Shown here: one piece after another, positions 8,808-17,110 of the stretch | Layout: every line of letters begins with the position of its first letter | How positions within the stretch are numbered: position 1 is the stretch's first letter | Origin: Streptomyces albus subsp. albus | Lineage (GTDB): Bacteria > Actinomycetota > Actinomycetes > Streptomycetales > Streptomycetaceae | Direction: 5' to 3' | Assembly: GCF_000725885.1 (NCBI RefSeq) | Contig: NZ_JODR01000005.1 | Span: forward strand, 1-64,000 | DNA length: 64,000 nucleotides | Made by a program: the position numbers and the translations under genes | Notes under the pieces: model-generated | The model's input: only the letters and a program-made list of their open reading frames with translations | Databases searched by the model: none | What the model was told of the DNA's origin: nothing

Positions 8808-10130
8808 ATGCTCGCCGGGATGCGCAACACCGTCCCCGGCAGTCCCGTACGACACTTCCTCCGCTCCTGGGCGGCACGGCTCAGCACCCCGACGCACCCG
8901 GGGCCCGACGCCCCCGCCCACCCCCGGACGCCACGCCCCCGGCTGTCGCCCCGGGCGGCGGACCTCCTGCTCACCGCTTTCGTCCTCGCGCTGTCGGTAT
9001 GGCAGAGCCGCGCCAACCCCTACCTCGGGCCCGTCAGCCCCTGGGGCAACACCGTGCTCGCCGTGTGCAGCGCCCTTCCGCTGCTGGCCCGGCGCCGCTT
9101 CCCGGAGCTCGTCGTCCTGGCGGCCCTGATCGCGCAGCAGGCCCACACGGCGTCGTTCGTGGTGCCGTTCGCGTACTACGCCGAGGGCGCCTATCGCCGC
9201 GGCCCGCACGCCCGGCGCGCCGTATGGGCCACGGCCGTGGCCGGCCTGGTGGGCGCCCTGCCGTGGAACGCCGAGACCTGGTCGCATCCCAGCATGCTGG
9301 CCAACTGGTTCCTGGTGAACTTTGTGCTGGTCGTCGTCGTGCCGCTGCTGCTGGGCCTCTACACGGGCGAGCGGCGCGCGGTCGTCGAAGGGCTGGTGGA
9401 GCGCGCCGAACGCGCCGAGCGTGAACAGCGGCTCATCGCCGAGGCGGCGCGCTCCCAGGAGCGGCAGCGGATCGCCGGCGAGATGCACGATGTGGTCTCG
9501 CACCAGGTGAGCCTCATCGTCGTCCACGCCAACGCGCTGACCGCCGTGGCCCACGATCCCGGCGTGACGGCCGAGGCCGCCGCCACCATCCGCACAGCCG
9601 GGCGGCGCGCGCTGATGGAACTCCGCGAGATGGTCGGAGTGCTGCGCAGCGACGAGGCCGCCCCCGATCGGAAGCCGGCCTCCGCGGACGGGGACGCGCC
9701 CTCCGGCTCCGTCGCCGACCGCGTCACCGCGCTCGCCGACAGCTCACGCGCCGCGGGACTGCCCGTCACCGTCCACATCGCACCCACGTCCCCGCCCCGG
9801 TCGCTGCCCGAACCGGTCGAACGCGCCGCCTACCGGGTGGTGCAGGAAGCGCTCACCAACGTGCACAAGCACGCACCCGGCGCGGCCACCGACATCCGCC
9901 TCGCGGCCACCCCCGACAGTCTGCGGGTGAGCGTCCGCAACGGTCCGGCGCCGCGCACCGCGGACGCGGACCCGGACGGCAGTGGCCCGCTTCTGCCCAG
10001 CGGCGGCCACGGACTGATCGGTCTCACGGAACGCGTCCGGCTGGCCGGCGGCACCCTCGTCACCGGCCCCGGCGACACGGGAGGGTTCCAGGTGGAGGCC
10101 ACCTTCCCGCTGACGCCCGCGGAGGCGTGA
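8808..10130 (+). CDS. Orphan NarL-class sensor histidine kinase (HisKA_3)
   Basis: A 440-residue membrane sensor kinase. Four to five helices in residues 45-190 form a membrane-sensing module. A coiled coil (ERAERAEREQRLIAEAARSQ) leads to the HisKA_3 dimerisation helix, with the phospho-acceptor His in GEMHDVVSHQVSLIV near residue 227. The ATPase domain follows, with the N-box ALTNVHKHAPG and the G-box GGHGLIGLTERV. An alternative ATG lies four codons downstream; neither has a strong ribosome binding site. No response regulator lies next to it, which is unusual for this class, so the partner must be elsewhere. It converges with a small minus-strand gene, with 6 bases between stops. Confidence 0.88.
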   Translation: MLAGMRNTVPGSPVRHFLRSWAARLSTPTHPGPDAPAHPRTPRPRLSPRAADLLLTAFVLALSVWQSRANPYLGPVSPWGNTVLAVCSALPLLARRRFPELVVLAALIAQQAHTASFVVPFAYYAEGAYRRGPHARRAVWATAVAGLVGALPWNAETWSHPSMLANWFLVNFVLVVVVPLLLGLYTGERRAVVEGLVERAERAEREQRLIAEAARSQERQRIAGEMHDVVSHQVSLIVVHANALTAVAHDPGVTAEAAATIRTAGRRALMELREMVGVLRSDEAAPDRKPASADGDAPSGSVADRVTALADSSRAAGLPVTVHIAPTSPPRSLPEPVERAAYRVVQEALTNVHKHAPGAATDIRLAATPDSLRVSVRNGPAPRTADADPDGSGPLLPSGGHGLIGLTERVRLAGGTLVTGPGDTGGFQVEATFPLTPAEA

Positions 10131-10136
10131 AACCGC

Positions 10137-10424
10137 TCAGTCCCCGCCGCCCCCGCCCCCGCCCCCGCAGCCTCCGGAAAAGCTGTCACCACCGGTACCG
10201 CCGCCGCCCGGGCCGTCCCCGCCCGGACCGTTCCCGTCGGGGCCGTCCTCGGCCGGACGGCGGTCGTCGGGTCCTGCCGTCCACGCCCGCCCCCGGTACG
10301 GTCCTGCCGCGCCTCGTCCCCGGCCGTTCCGGCGGTCACGGAGATTGGGCGGCGCGACGGTCAGCAGGCGTATCAGCACCGCGACCACCACGACGAGCGC
10401 CCCGAACACCAGCCACGCGACCAT
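10137..10424 (-). CDS. Small single-span membrane protein with Gly-rich Cys-containing tail
   Basis: A 95-residue protein with one N-terminal membrane helix (MVAWLVFGALVVVVAVLIRL) and a hydrophilic Pro/Gly/Asp region, ending in GGDSFSGGCGGGGGGGGD. Similar SFSGGCGGG endings are common in small Streptomyces membrane proteins of unknown function. The ATG is preceded by AGCGAGGGGGACGCTC, a good ribosome binding site; longer in-frame starts lack one. Codon use is consistent with a real gene. I do not recognise a function. Confidence 0.6.
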   Translation of the reverse strand: MVAWLVFGALVVVVAVLIRLLTVAPPNLRDRRNGRGRGAAGPYRGRAWTAGPDDRRPAEDGPDGNGPGGDGPGGGGTGGDSFSGGCGGGGGGGGD

Positions 10425-10553
10425 GAGCGTCCCCCTCGCTCTCACCGGGCACGCCCTCACCCGGACCTGCCCGCACCAGTTGGACACCTCGCGGGCCCGG
10501 ACGGTTGCCCGGGCCGCCGCGAAACCGGAGCCGACGCGGCCTTCAAGGACACC

Positions 10554-11186
10554 GTGCCGGTGCCTCATGATCAGGGCATGCATGCCTCACCGGAGCACTC
10601 CCGTACCCGGCGCGAGCGGACGTCACCGTCCACGGCGCGCGCCCCGTTCGGCGTTCGCGAGGCCGCAGCCGCGGTCCTCACCGTCACGGTCGCCCTGTAC
10701 ATAGCCCTGGTCGCGTTCGGCAACATCACCGACTTCGACACCAACCGGCAGTTCGTCCGGCACGTCCTGGCCATGGACACCACCTTCCGGGACGAGGACC
10801 TGATGTGGCGGGCGGTCACCTCCCGCACCTGGCAGGACGCCGCCTACGTGGCGATCATCGTGTGGGAGACCGCAGCCGCACTCGTGCTCATCGCCGGCTG
10901 CTGGCTGTGGCTCCGCCGGGACGTACCGCGGGCGCGGCGCACCTCGGCGGCCGGGCTGCTGATGCTCCTGCTGCTCTTCGGCGCCGGGTTCATGGCCGTG
11001 GGCGGGGAGTGGTTCGCCATGTGGCAGTCCGAGAAGTGGAACGGCCTCGACGCCGCCATCCGCATCGTCGTCCTCAGCGGAGTATCGCTCCTGACGGTCC
11101 TCGCGACAGCCGACCGGCCCGGCGGCGTGGCGCACCCCGACCGGTCCGGCCCGTCCGGCCCGGGCACCCGTCCCGGCGTGGGGTGA
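10554..11186 (+). CDS. DUF2165 family integral membrane protein
   Basis: A 210-residue membrane protein matching DUF2165 in its conserved core: a first helix (LTVTVALYIALVAFGNITDF), then the block FVRHVLAMDTTF and LMWRAVTSRTWQDAAY, and further helices ending at WFAMWQSEKWNG. Four helices are predicted. It starts with GTG eight codons before an alternative ATG; the GTG has AAGGA upstream. The function of DUF2165 proteins is unknown. It is divergent from the small Gly-rich protein gene, sharing about 130 bases of promoter region, and converges on the serine hydrolase. Confidence 0.8.
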   Translation: MPVPHDQGMHASPEHSRTRRERTSPSTARAPFGVREAAAAVLTVTVALYIALVAFGNITDFDTNRQFVRHVLAMDTTFRDEDLMWRAVTSRTWQDAAYVAIIVWETAAALVLIAGCWLWLRRDVPRARRTSAAGLLMLLLLFGAGFMAVGGEWFAMWQSEKWNGLDAAIRIVVLSGVSLLTVLATADRPGGVAHPDRSGPSGPGTRPGVG

Positions 11187-11195
11187 CCGACCACC

Positions 11196-11239
11196 GGAGC
11201 GGCCTCCCACCCCGGGCCTCCGGGCCGGGAGGCCGCTCC
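11196..11239. terminator. Bidirectional hairpin terminator
   Basis: Perfect 13-bp arms, GGAGCGGCCTCCC and GGGAGGCCGCTCC, are separated by 18 bases. The hairpin lies 10 bases beyond the DUF2165 stop and between two convergent genes. There is no U-tract, as is common in Streptomyces. Confidence 0.75.
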
Positions 11240-11288
11240 ACGTGACCCGCCCGGGGAAGCGGCGTCCCTGCCCGGCCCCGCAGGCAGG

Positions 11289-13157
11289 TCACCCCTCTCT
11301 GGACCGGTCCGTGCCGCTCCGCGGGCAGCCGAACGCCGCACCGCCCCCGGTGTCCGGGGTGCCGGCCAGCCGCCAGGGAGGGGGCAGCAGCAGCCGCCAG
11401 CCGCGTGCGGTCAGCGGGGCGGTGGCGCAGTCGCCGTCGAACAGCACCCGCGTCCCGTCGGTCACCCGGAGCCCCGTCACCTCGACGCCCCGGCCCTCGA
11501 AGGGCCGGCCGCCGGTGTGCAGCCAGCGCAGCCGCAGACCGGCGGGGTAGGGCCCGGCCGGCAGCGGTGCCCGCACCCGCTGCCAGCCACGCCGGTAGTG
11601 CCCGGACAGCGCCGTCCCCGGGACGGGCTGCCAGGTGCGTCCGCCGTCCGCGCTCCACTCCGCCACGAAGCCCTCGCGTGAACCGGTGTCCACGAAGGCG
11701 CGGTAGCCGACGTACAGCCGGCCGTGCCCGCGGAGCGGACCGGTCGTCAGCGTCGCCGGCGGCCCGGCCGGCTCCTCGCTGGACCAGGTGCGTCCGCCGC
11801 CCGGCGGCCGGACCGGCACCGACCGCGCCAGCGCGGTGGCCACCGCGCGCCGCGCCGGATTGGTGGACGGCGTCTCGTCGTCGGGATGCACCCGGTTGGT
11901 CAGCAGGATCGCGAACGACCGCGAGGCGGGGTCGACGACCAGCGACGTACCGGTGAATCCGGTGTGGCCCAGCGTCCGGGGGCCGGTCAGTCCCCCCATG
12001 TACCAGCTCTGGTTCAGCTCGAAGCCCAGCCCGTGGTCGTCCCCGGCGAACCGGCTGGTGTAGTTGTGCGCCAGGAGCCGGACCCCGTGCCGGCTCAGGA
12101 CCGTGTGTCCCCGGTAGGTGCCGCCGTTGAGCAGTGTCTGGGCGAACACGGCCAGGTCGTCCACCGTGGAGAAGACCCCCGCGTGCCCCGCCACGCCGCC
12201 CATCGCCCAGGCGTTCGTGTCGTGCACCGCGCCGCGCAGCAGCCCCCTGGGCGGACTGTGCTGGACGCCGGTCGCGGCGATCCTGGACCGCAGCGACGCC
12301 GGTGGGCGGTAACCGGTGTCCTTCATGCCCAGCGGTCCGGTGATCCCCTCCCGTACGAGCGCGTCGAGCCGGCGGCCCGTCACCTTCTCCACGAGCAACT
12401 GCGCGCTGAGCAGGTTCAGATCCGAGTAGCGGTACGCGGCACCCGGCGGCGACTGCGGCGCCACCCGTGCGATCGCCTGTTCGCGGGCACGCAGCCCGCC
12501 CCTGACCTGCCACAGCGGGGGTCTCGGGTCGGGCGGCAGGCCGGAGGTGTGCGTGAGCAACTGTTCGACGGTGATCCGGCCCTTGCCGTGCGCGGCGAAG
12601 GCGGGCAGATAGCGGGCGACGGGCGCGTCCAGCCGCAGCCGCCCCGCCTCGATCTGCTGCACGGCGACGACCGAGGTGAACAGCTTCGAGAGCGAGGCCA
12701 GGTCGTAGACGGTGTCGGTCCGGGCCGGGACGCGGCTGCGCGGCGGCAGCTGACGGCGCGTGGGCCCGTACCGTACGGCGTCGCCCACCGCGAACCGGGC
12801 GACGACCTCGCCGTCGTGGGCCAGCAGCGCGGTGGCCCCGGGGAACAGATAACCGGCGCCGCGCCCCGGATCGGTCCACTCGGCCAGCCGGCGGGTGAGC
12901 GCCTCGACGGGCCGCGGGTCCAGCCCCGCCTGTTCGGGCGTGGCATGGTGCAGCACCGTGTTCGCGGGGGCGAATCCCCGGTAGGGCCGGTCGAAACCGC
13001 GGGCGAAGCCCGGCAGTCCGTCCGCCGCCTCCCGGACAGTCCCGGGCCTGCGGCCCGCCTCCCCGCCGTGCGCGGCGGCCGGCGGCGCCAGCAGCGAGAG
13101 CCCGGCCAGCGTGACGAGCACGCGTGCCGCGGCGGTGACGTACGCGGAATGCCGCAC
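11289..13157 (-). CDS. Secreted beta-lactamase-fold serine hydrolase with C-terminal extension
   Basis: A 622-residue exported hydrolase of the class C beta-lactamase/esterase/DD-peptidase family. A signal peptide ends near PPAAAHG. The catalytic motifs are SLSK (SxxK) in YDLASLSKLFTS, a Tyr motif in YRYSDLNLLS, and the HTG triad in LGHTGFTGTSLV. Family members usually end soon after this; here about 200 further residues form a beta-rich module with repeated Trp/Gly segments (GGRTWQPVPGTAL, RLRWLHTGGR), perhaps for substrate or wall binding. The GTG start behind GAGGGGGTCCGG is preferred because it begins the signal peptide directly. Substrate unknown. Confidence 0.85.
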   Translation of the reverse strand: MRHSAYVTAAARVLVTLAGLSLLAPPAAAHGGEAGRRPGTVREAADGLPGFARGFDRPYRGFAPANTVLHHATPEQAGLDPRPVEALTRRLAEWTDPGRGAGYLFPGATALLAHDGEVVARFAVGDAVRYGPTRRQLPPRSRVPARTDTVYDLASLSKLFTSVVAVQQIEAGRLRLDAPVARYLPAFAAHGKGRITVEQLLTHTSGLPPDPRPPLWQVRGGLRAREQAIARVAPQSPPGAAYRYSDLNLLSAQLLVEKVTGRRLDALVREGITGPLGMKDTGYRPPASLRSRIAATGVQHSPPRGLLRGAVHDTNAWAMGGVAGHAGVFSTVDDLAVFAQTLLNGGTYRGHTVLSRHGVRLLAHNYTSRFAGDDHGLGFELNQSWYMGGLTGPRTLGHTGFTGTSLVVDPASRSFAILLTNRVHPDDETPSTNPARRAVATALARSVPVRPPGGGRTWSSEEPAGPPATLTTGPLRGHGRLYVGYRAFVDTGSREGFVAEWSADGGRTWQPVPGTALSGHYRRGWQRVRAPLPAGPYPAGLRLRWLHTGGRPFEGRGVEVTGLRVTDGTRVLFDGDCATAPLTARGWRLLLPPPWRLAGTPDTGGGAAFGCPRSGTDRSREG

Positions 13158-13419
13158 CCGGACCCCCTCGACCTCGTAGGTGTCAACGACGGTGTCCCGC
13201 ACCGAACGTACGCGCGTGGCCCGGCAGCCGCCCGGCTGCGACACGACGCAACGCCGGAACCCGGTCCGTGTGCGGGCACCGGAACATCCGCCGCGTGCGT
13301 CGGGGTACGCCGCCGCGTGCCGGGTACGCCGCGCGCCGGGGCATCCGCGTACCGGCCCGCCCACCGCGGCCGGTTCCTCCGCTACCCGTTCCGTCCGGCA
13401 GGGCCGTGCGTGCCGGCCT

Positions 13420-15087
13420 CTACGCCTCGTCGGTGCCGTCGGCCCCGCCGCGTCCGCCGGGGCCCGGGGCTTCGTGGGTGCCGTCCGTCCCGCCCGGCCG
13501 GTCGGGGCCGGGCGTGCCGCCCTGCCGGGTCTTTGCCGGTGCCGGGGCGGGACGCAGCGGGGTGCCCGCCACCGGGCACTCGTACGGGCAGGGTTCCGCC
13601 TCCGGGGCGGGCTGCCGCCGTGCGGGGGCCGCGCGGGCGGGCTCGGGGGCGCCGACGAGAACGTCGGAGCGGATGGTCGCCGCCGCGAGGAGACCGCCCG
13701 CGGCGGACAAGGCCGCGGTGATGAGCATGGCGGTGTGGAAACCGTCCGCCAGCGCTCCCGGGTCCTGGAAGTCCTTGCCGCCGATGCCCGCGAGCACCGG
13801 CAGGGCGGCGACCGCCGTCAGCTGGGCCACCCGGGAGACGGCGTTGTTGACCCCGGAGGCCACCCCTGAGTGCGTCGCCGGGGCGGCTGCCAGCGCCGTG
13901 GCCGTGACCGGCGCGACCGTGGTGGCCAGCCCCAGCCCGAAGACGAGGACGGCGGGCAGTACGAAGACGGCGTAGTCGGCGACGCCCCGCCCGGCGCCCA
14001 CATCGATCCGCAGCATCAGCAGCATGCCCGCCGCCAGCAGCAGCGGACCGACCGTCAGCGGCAGGCGCGGCCCGACGCGCTGGGCGAGCGCACCGGCCCG
14101 CGAGGAGAGCGCCAGCATCAGCAGCGTCACCGGCAGCGAGGCCGCGCCCGCGGCCAGCGGGCTGTAGCCGAGCGAGGTCTGGAGGAAGACGACGAGCAGG
14201 AAGAAGACGCCGCCCAGCGCCGCGTAGACCACGAAGGTGACGGCGTTCGCGCTGAGGAACTGACCGGAGGCGAAGACGCCCGGCGGCAGTATCGGACCGG
14301 CGGCGTGCCGCTCGGTGACGGCGAAACCGGCGAGCGCGGCCAGGCCGACGCCCAGCGCGGTGGCGGTCACCCACAAGGGGGAGCCGCCGCGTGGGCCCTC
14401 GATGAGGGCGTAGGTGATCCCGGCCAGTCCGGCCGTCGCCAGGACGGCGCCCCGCAGGTCGAGCCGGCCCGTCACGTGCGGGTCGCGGCTCTCGGGCACG
14501 TGCCGGCCGGTGATCGCGATGACGACCAGCCCGATCGGCACGTTGAGGAGGAAGATCCACCGCCAGGAGAAGGCGTCGATGAGCCAGCCCCCAATGATCG
14601 GGCCCAGCGCGGACGCCACCCCGGTGAGCGCCGACCAGGTGCCGATGGCCGCGGGCCGGTCGGCCGACCGGTAGGTCGACTGGATGATGGCCAGGCTCCC
14701 GGGAGTCAGCAGCGCGGCACCGACGCCCTGCAGGGCGCGGGCGACGATGAGGATTCCGGCTGTCGGCGCCACCGCGCACAGCACCGACGGGATCATGAAA
14801 CAGACGACGCCGAGCGTGAAGACGCGGCGCCGCCCGTAGCGGTCCGCCAGCGAACCGCCGAGCAGGATGAGCGCGGCGAGGGTCAGCAGGTAGCTGTCCA
14901 GCACCCACTGGAGTTCGGAGACGTCCGCGCCCACGTCGCGGCCGATCGCGGGGAGCGCCACATTGACGACGGTGGCATCGAGGAACCCCATGGCCGAGCC
15001 CAGTACGGTCGCCGCGAGCATCCAGCGTCCGGTGGGGGACCGGAAGACGATGTCTCCGGCGTCCGCGGCCGTCCTGTGCGTCTTCAT
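13420..15087 (-). CDS. DHA2-type (14-helix) MFS drug:proton exporter
   Basis: A 555-residue exporter of the EmrB/QacA subfamily. Motif A reads GGSLADRYGRRRVF after helix 2, and the drug-exporter motif C appears as TGVASALGPIIGGWLID in helix 5. About 14 helices are predicted, followed by a 70-residue Pro/Gly-rich cytoplasmic tail with repeated PGPDRPGGTDGTHEAPG-type sequence. No regulator lies immediately adjacent, so control and substrate are unknown. The 260 bases between its stop and the serine hydrolase start hold only the latter's promoter region. Confidence 0.9.
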   Translation of the reverse strand: MKTHRTAADAGDIVFRSPTGRWMLAATVLGSAMGFLDATVVNVALPAIGRDVGADVSELQWVLDSYLLTLAALILLGGSLADRYGRRRVFTLGVVCFMIPSVLCAVAPTAGILIVARALQGVGAALLTPGSLAIIQSTYRSADRPAAIGTWSALTGVASALGPIIGGWLIDAFSWRWIFLLNVPIGLVVIAITGRHVPESRDPHVTGRLDLRGAVLATAGLAGITYALIEGPRGGSPLWVTATALGVGLAALAGFAVTERHAAGPILPPGVFASGQFLSANAVTFVVYAALGGVFFLLVVFLQTSLGYSPLAAGAASLPVTLLMLALSSRAGALAQRVGPRLPLTVGPLLLAAGMLLMLRIDVGAGRGVADYAVFVLPAVLVFGLGLATTVAPVTATALAAAPATHSGVASGVNNAVSRVAQLTAVAALPVLAGIGGKDFQDPGALADGFHTAMLITAALSAAGGLLAAATIRSDVLVGAPEPARAAPARRQPAPEAEPCPYECPVAGTPLRPAPAPAKTRQGGTPGPDRPGGTDGTHEAPGPGGRGGADGTDEA

Positions 15088-15400
15088 CCCGCTTCGCCGC
15101 CCTTCCGCTGCTGCCGCCCCGCGTAGCCGGTCCCGCCGATCGTACGGCGCCTGCGAACGGGCGCCGGGGAAGGCGCTCAGCGGCGCCGCCGCCCGCGCCC
15201 TCCCGTCCGGCGCGCCGCCGGAACCGGGGACGGCTGCAATGGGGCGCGGACAGCCGTCCCCCGGGTCTGCGGCGACCGTCCCGGAGAACCCGTTTGCCGC
15301 CGAGGTGCGTGCGGAAAGGCCGACCGGGGGGCGGGAAGGGCCCGGACGGAAGGAGCCGCCGGCCCTGGCGGGGCCGGGCCGAACCAGCCGTCGGACGCTG

Positions 15401-15656
15401 GGCGGGGGCCCGGAGGAACGGGCCGTCCCGTGCCCGGCGAGACACGCGGAGGAAACGGACGGTCAAGCGCCCGGCGCGGCCGGACGGAAGGGCCCGTCGG
15501 GGGCTGGGTGAGGGCTGGGAGGGACGGGTGGTCGGGGGCTGAACGGCAGGGGCCGTCGTTCCCTGCCCGGCCGGGGGCCCGGCCGCCCTTCCTCGTGACC
15601 GGCTGCCCCGCGACGTCGAACCCTCCCCGGCGGGGGCCCGGAGGAAGGGGACCGTC
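15401..15656 (+). repeat. Long gene-free interval with a near-identical direct repeat
   Basis: The 600 bases between the exporter start and the alpha/beta hydrolase stop contain no supported gene. A 27-28 base sequence beginning GGCGGGGGCCCGGAGGAA and ending in CCGTC occurs at 15401-15427 and again at 15629-15656 with three or four differences. Shorter variants (GGAAGGGCCCGTCGG, GGGACGGGTGGTCGG, GCAGGGGCCGTCG) occur between them. The function is unknown. Confidence 0.6.
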
Positions 15657-15662
15657 ACACAC

Positions 15663-15687
15663 CGGGCGGGCCGGGACGGCCCGCCCG
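15663..15687 (-). terminator. Hairpin terminator after the alpha/beta hydrolase
   Basis: Arms CGGGCGGGCC and GGCCCGCCCG form a perfect 10-bp stem with a 5-base loop. It directly abuts the stop codon of the minus-strand hydrolase and should end the IclR-controlled operon. Confidence 0.75.
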
Positions 15688-17025
15688 TCAGGCGGTGCCG
15701 CGGGCCATCGCCAGCAGGCGGTCGAGGACGGCGGCGTCGGCGCGGACACCGTCGTGGGCGTGGGTGTTGGTGATCCACGGCCGCAGCCCGCGCACCGCCG
15801 ACGCCGTTTCGAGGGCCTGCTCGCGGTCGACGAACATGTCGTCGTAGTAGACGGCCGCCACCACCGGCACCTCGTTGGCGGCGAGCCGGCCGAGGTCGTA
15901 CAGCGGAGGCCAGTCGGTGCGGTGTGCCAGCAGACCGGCCGTCTCCCGCAGCGGGACGAGGGCAGGGTCCTCCTCGAACTGCCAGGGGTAGATCATCTCG
16001 CCGGTGAAGCGGAGCGGCCCGGCGTCGCCGTCCGCGATGCCGGTGGCGTCGAAGGCGGGGAACTCCTCCCGGATCCGGTGTGCCGACCAGGCCGTCGGCC
16101 GCCCGCCCTGGGCGTAGATCGGCTCGTGCAGCAGCGCGTACAGGGGGCGCTCGGCGAAGGACAGCACCGCGTCGGCGCCGCGCAGGAAGGTGTCCGACAG
16201 CTCCGGTCCGCGGGGCCCGGGCACGAAGGCGGTCTCCAGCAGATAGTGGAGGCTGTCGAACTTGGCGGCGGTGCCGAAGGTGATGCCCAGCGTCTGGAAG
16301 CGGCGCACGCTCAGCCGCTCGCCGGACGGCATGCGCACATCGTTCCGCTCCAGGTGGGCTGCCACCGCGTCCGCGAGCGGCTGGTCGCCCGGGTAGCGGG
16401 CGAAATAGCGTTCGTTGTGGGCGAGCGTGCGGGCGTAGGCGGCCCGGTAGACGTCGTCGGCGTGCCCGGTGAGGGTGGGCAGCCCGCCGGTGATGAAGAC
16501 CTCGGCCAGCCCTTCCGGGGCGAGGCTGAGGTAGGTCAGCGCGCAGAAGCCGCCGAAGCTCTGCCCGAGCACCGACCAGGGCCGGGCGGCGTCGCCGCCG
16601 AGGTGGGCGCGCAGGAGTTCGGCGTCGCGGACGATGGAGTCGGCGCGGAAGTGCGCCAGGTGGGCGGCGGTCGCGGCGGCGTCGGGGAAGGCGGCCAGGG
16701 TGCGGCGGTCCGCCGGGGTGCTGCGGCCGGTGCCGCGCTGGTCCATGAGGACGACGCGGTAGTCCCGCAGGGCACGCCGCAGCCAGGCGCCGGCGGCGTT
16801 GGGCCGCTCGGCCCGTCCGCCGGGCCCGCCCTGGAGCCACAGCAGCCGCGGCAGGTCCTCGTGTTCGCGGCCGGCGGCGGTCACTTCGCGGGCGAACAGC
16901 GACAGGGTGGGGCCGTGCGGGTCCGCGTGGTCGAGGGGTACGTCCAGGCTGTGGTCGACGCAGACGAGTCCGTCATGACGGTAGGTGACCGGGGCCTTCG
17001 GCCCGGCGTTCGGGTGGGTGTCCAT
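15688..17025 (-). CDS. Alpha/beta hydrolase of the proline-iminopeptidase (S33) family
   Basis: A 445-residue cytoplasmic hydrolase. The oxyanion strand is LLWLQGGPGG (residues 61-70), the strand and turn MDQRGTGRSTP follows, and the nucleophile elbow GQSFGG gives Ser156. The late Asp and His are in the C-terminal third. The HGGPG-like motif and the VLMDQRGTGRS block are typical of prolyl aminopeptidases, which remove N-terminal residues from small peptides, but the family also contains amide and ester hydrolases. It is last in a minus-strand run with the NicX/M29-like gene and an OPT transporter. In nicotinate degradation an alpha/beta hydrolase (NicD) follows NicX, so deformylase-like activity is an alternative. 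Confidence 0.82.
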   Translation of the reverse strand: MDTHPNAGPKAPVTYRHDGLVCVDHSLDVPLDHADPHGPTLSLFAREVTAAGREHEDLPRLLWLQGGPGGRAERPNAAGAWLRRALRDYRVVLMDQRGTGRSTPADRRTLAAFPDAAATAAHLAHFRADSIVRDAELLRAHLGGDAARPWSVLGQSFGGFCALTYLSLAPEGLAEVFITGGLPTLTGHADDVYRAAYARTLAHNERYFARYPGDQPLADAVAAHLERNDVRMPSGERLSVRRFQTLGITFGTAAKFDSLHYLLETAFVPGPRGPELSDTFLRGADAVLSFAERPLYALLHEPIYAQGGRPTAWSAHRIREEFPAFDATGIADGDAGPLRFTGEMIYPWQFEEDPALVPLRETAGLLAHRTDWPPLYDLGRLAANEVPVVAAVYYDDMFVDREQALETASAVRGLRPWITNTHAHDGVRADAAVLDRLLAMARGTA

Positions 17026-17110
17026 CGCGCTGGCTCCAGGGGTGGGTGGGGGAGGGGCGGGCGCGGGGCCCGCCCCTCCCGGTGACGGTGCGGTGTGACG
17101 GCTGGGCCGG

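Noticed and set aside
13382..16840. A 1,152-codon minus-strand open frame spanning the exporter, the repeat-rich gap and the hydrolase
   Set aside because: Its sequence is Arg/Pro/Gly-rich throughout and runs through two real genes in another frame and a terminator.
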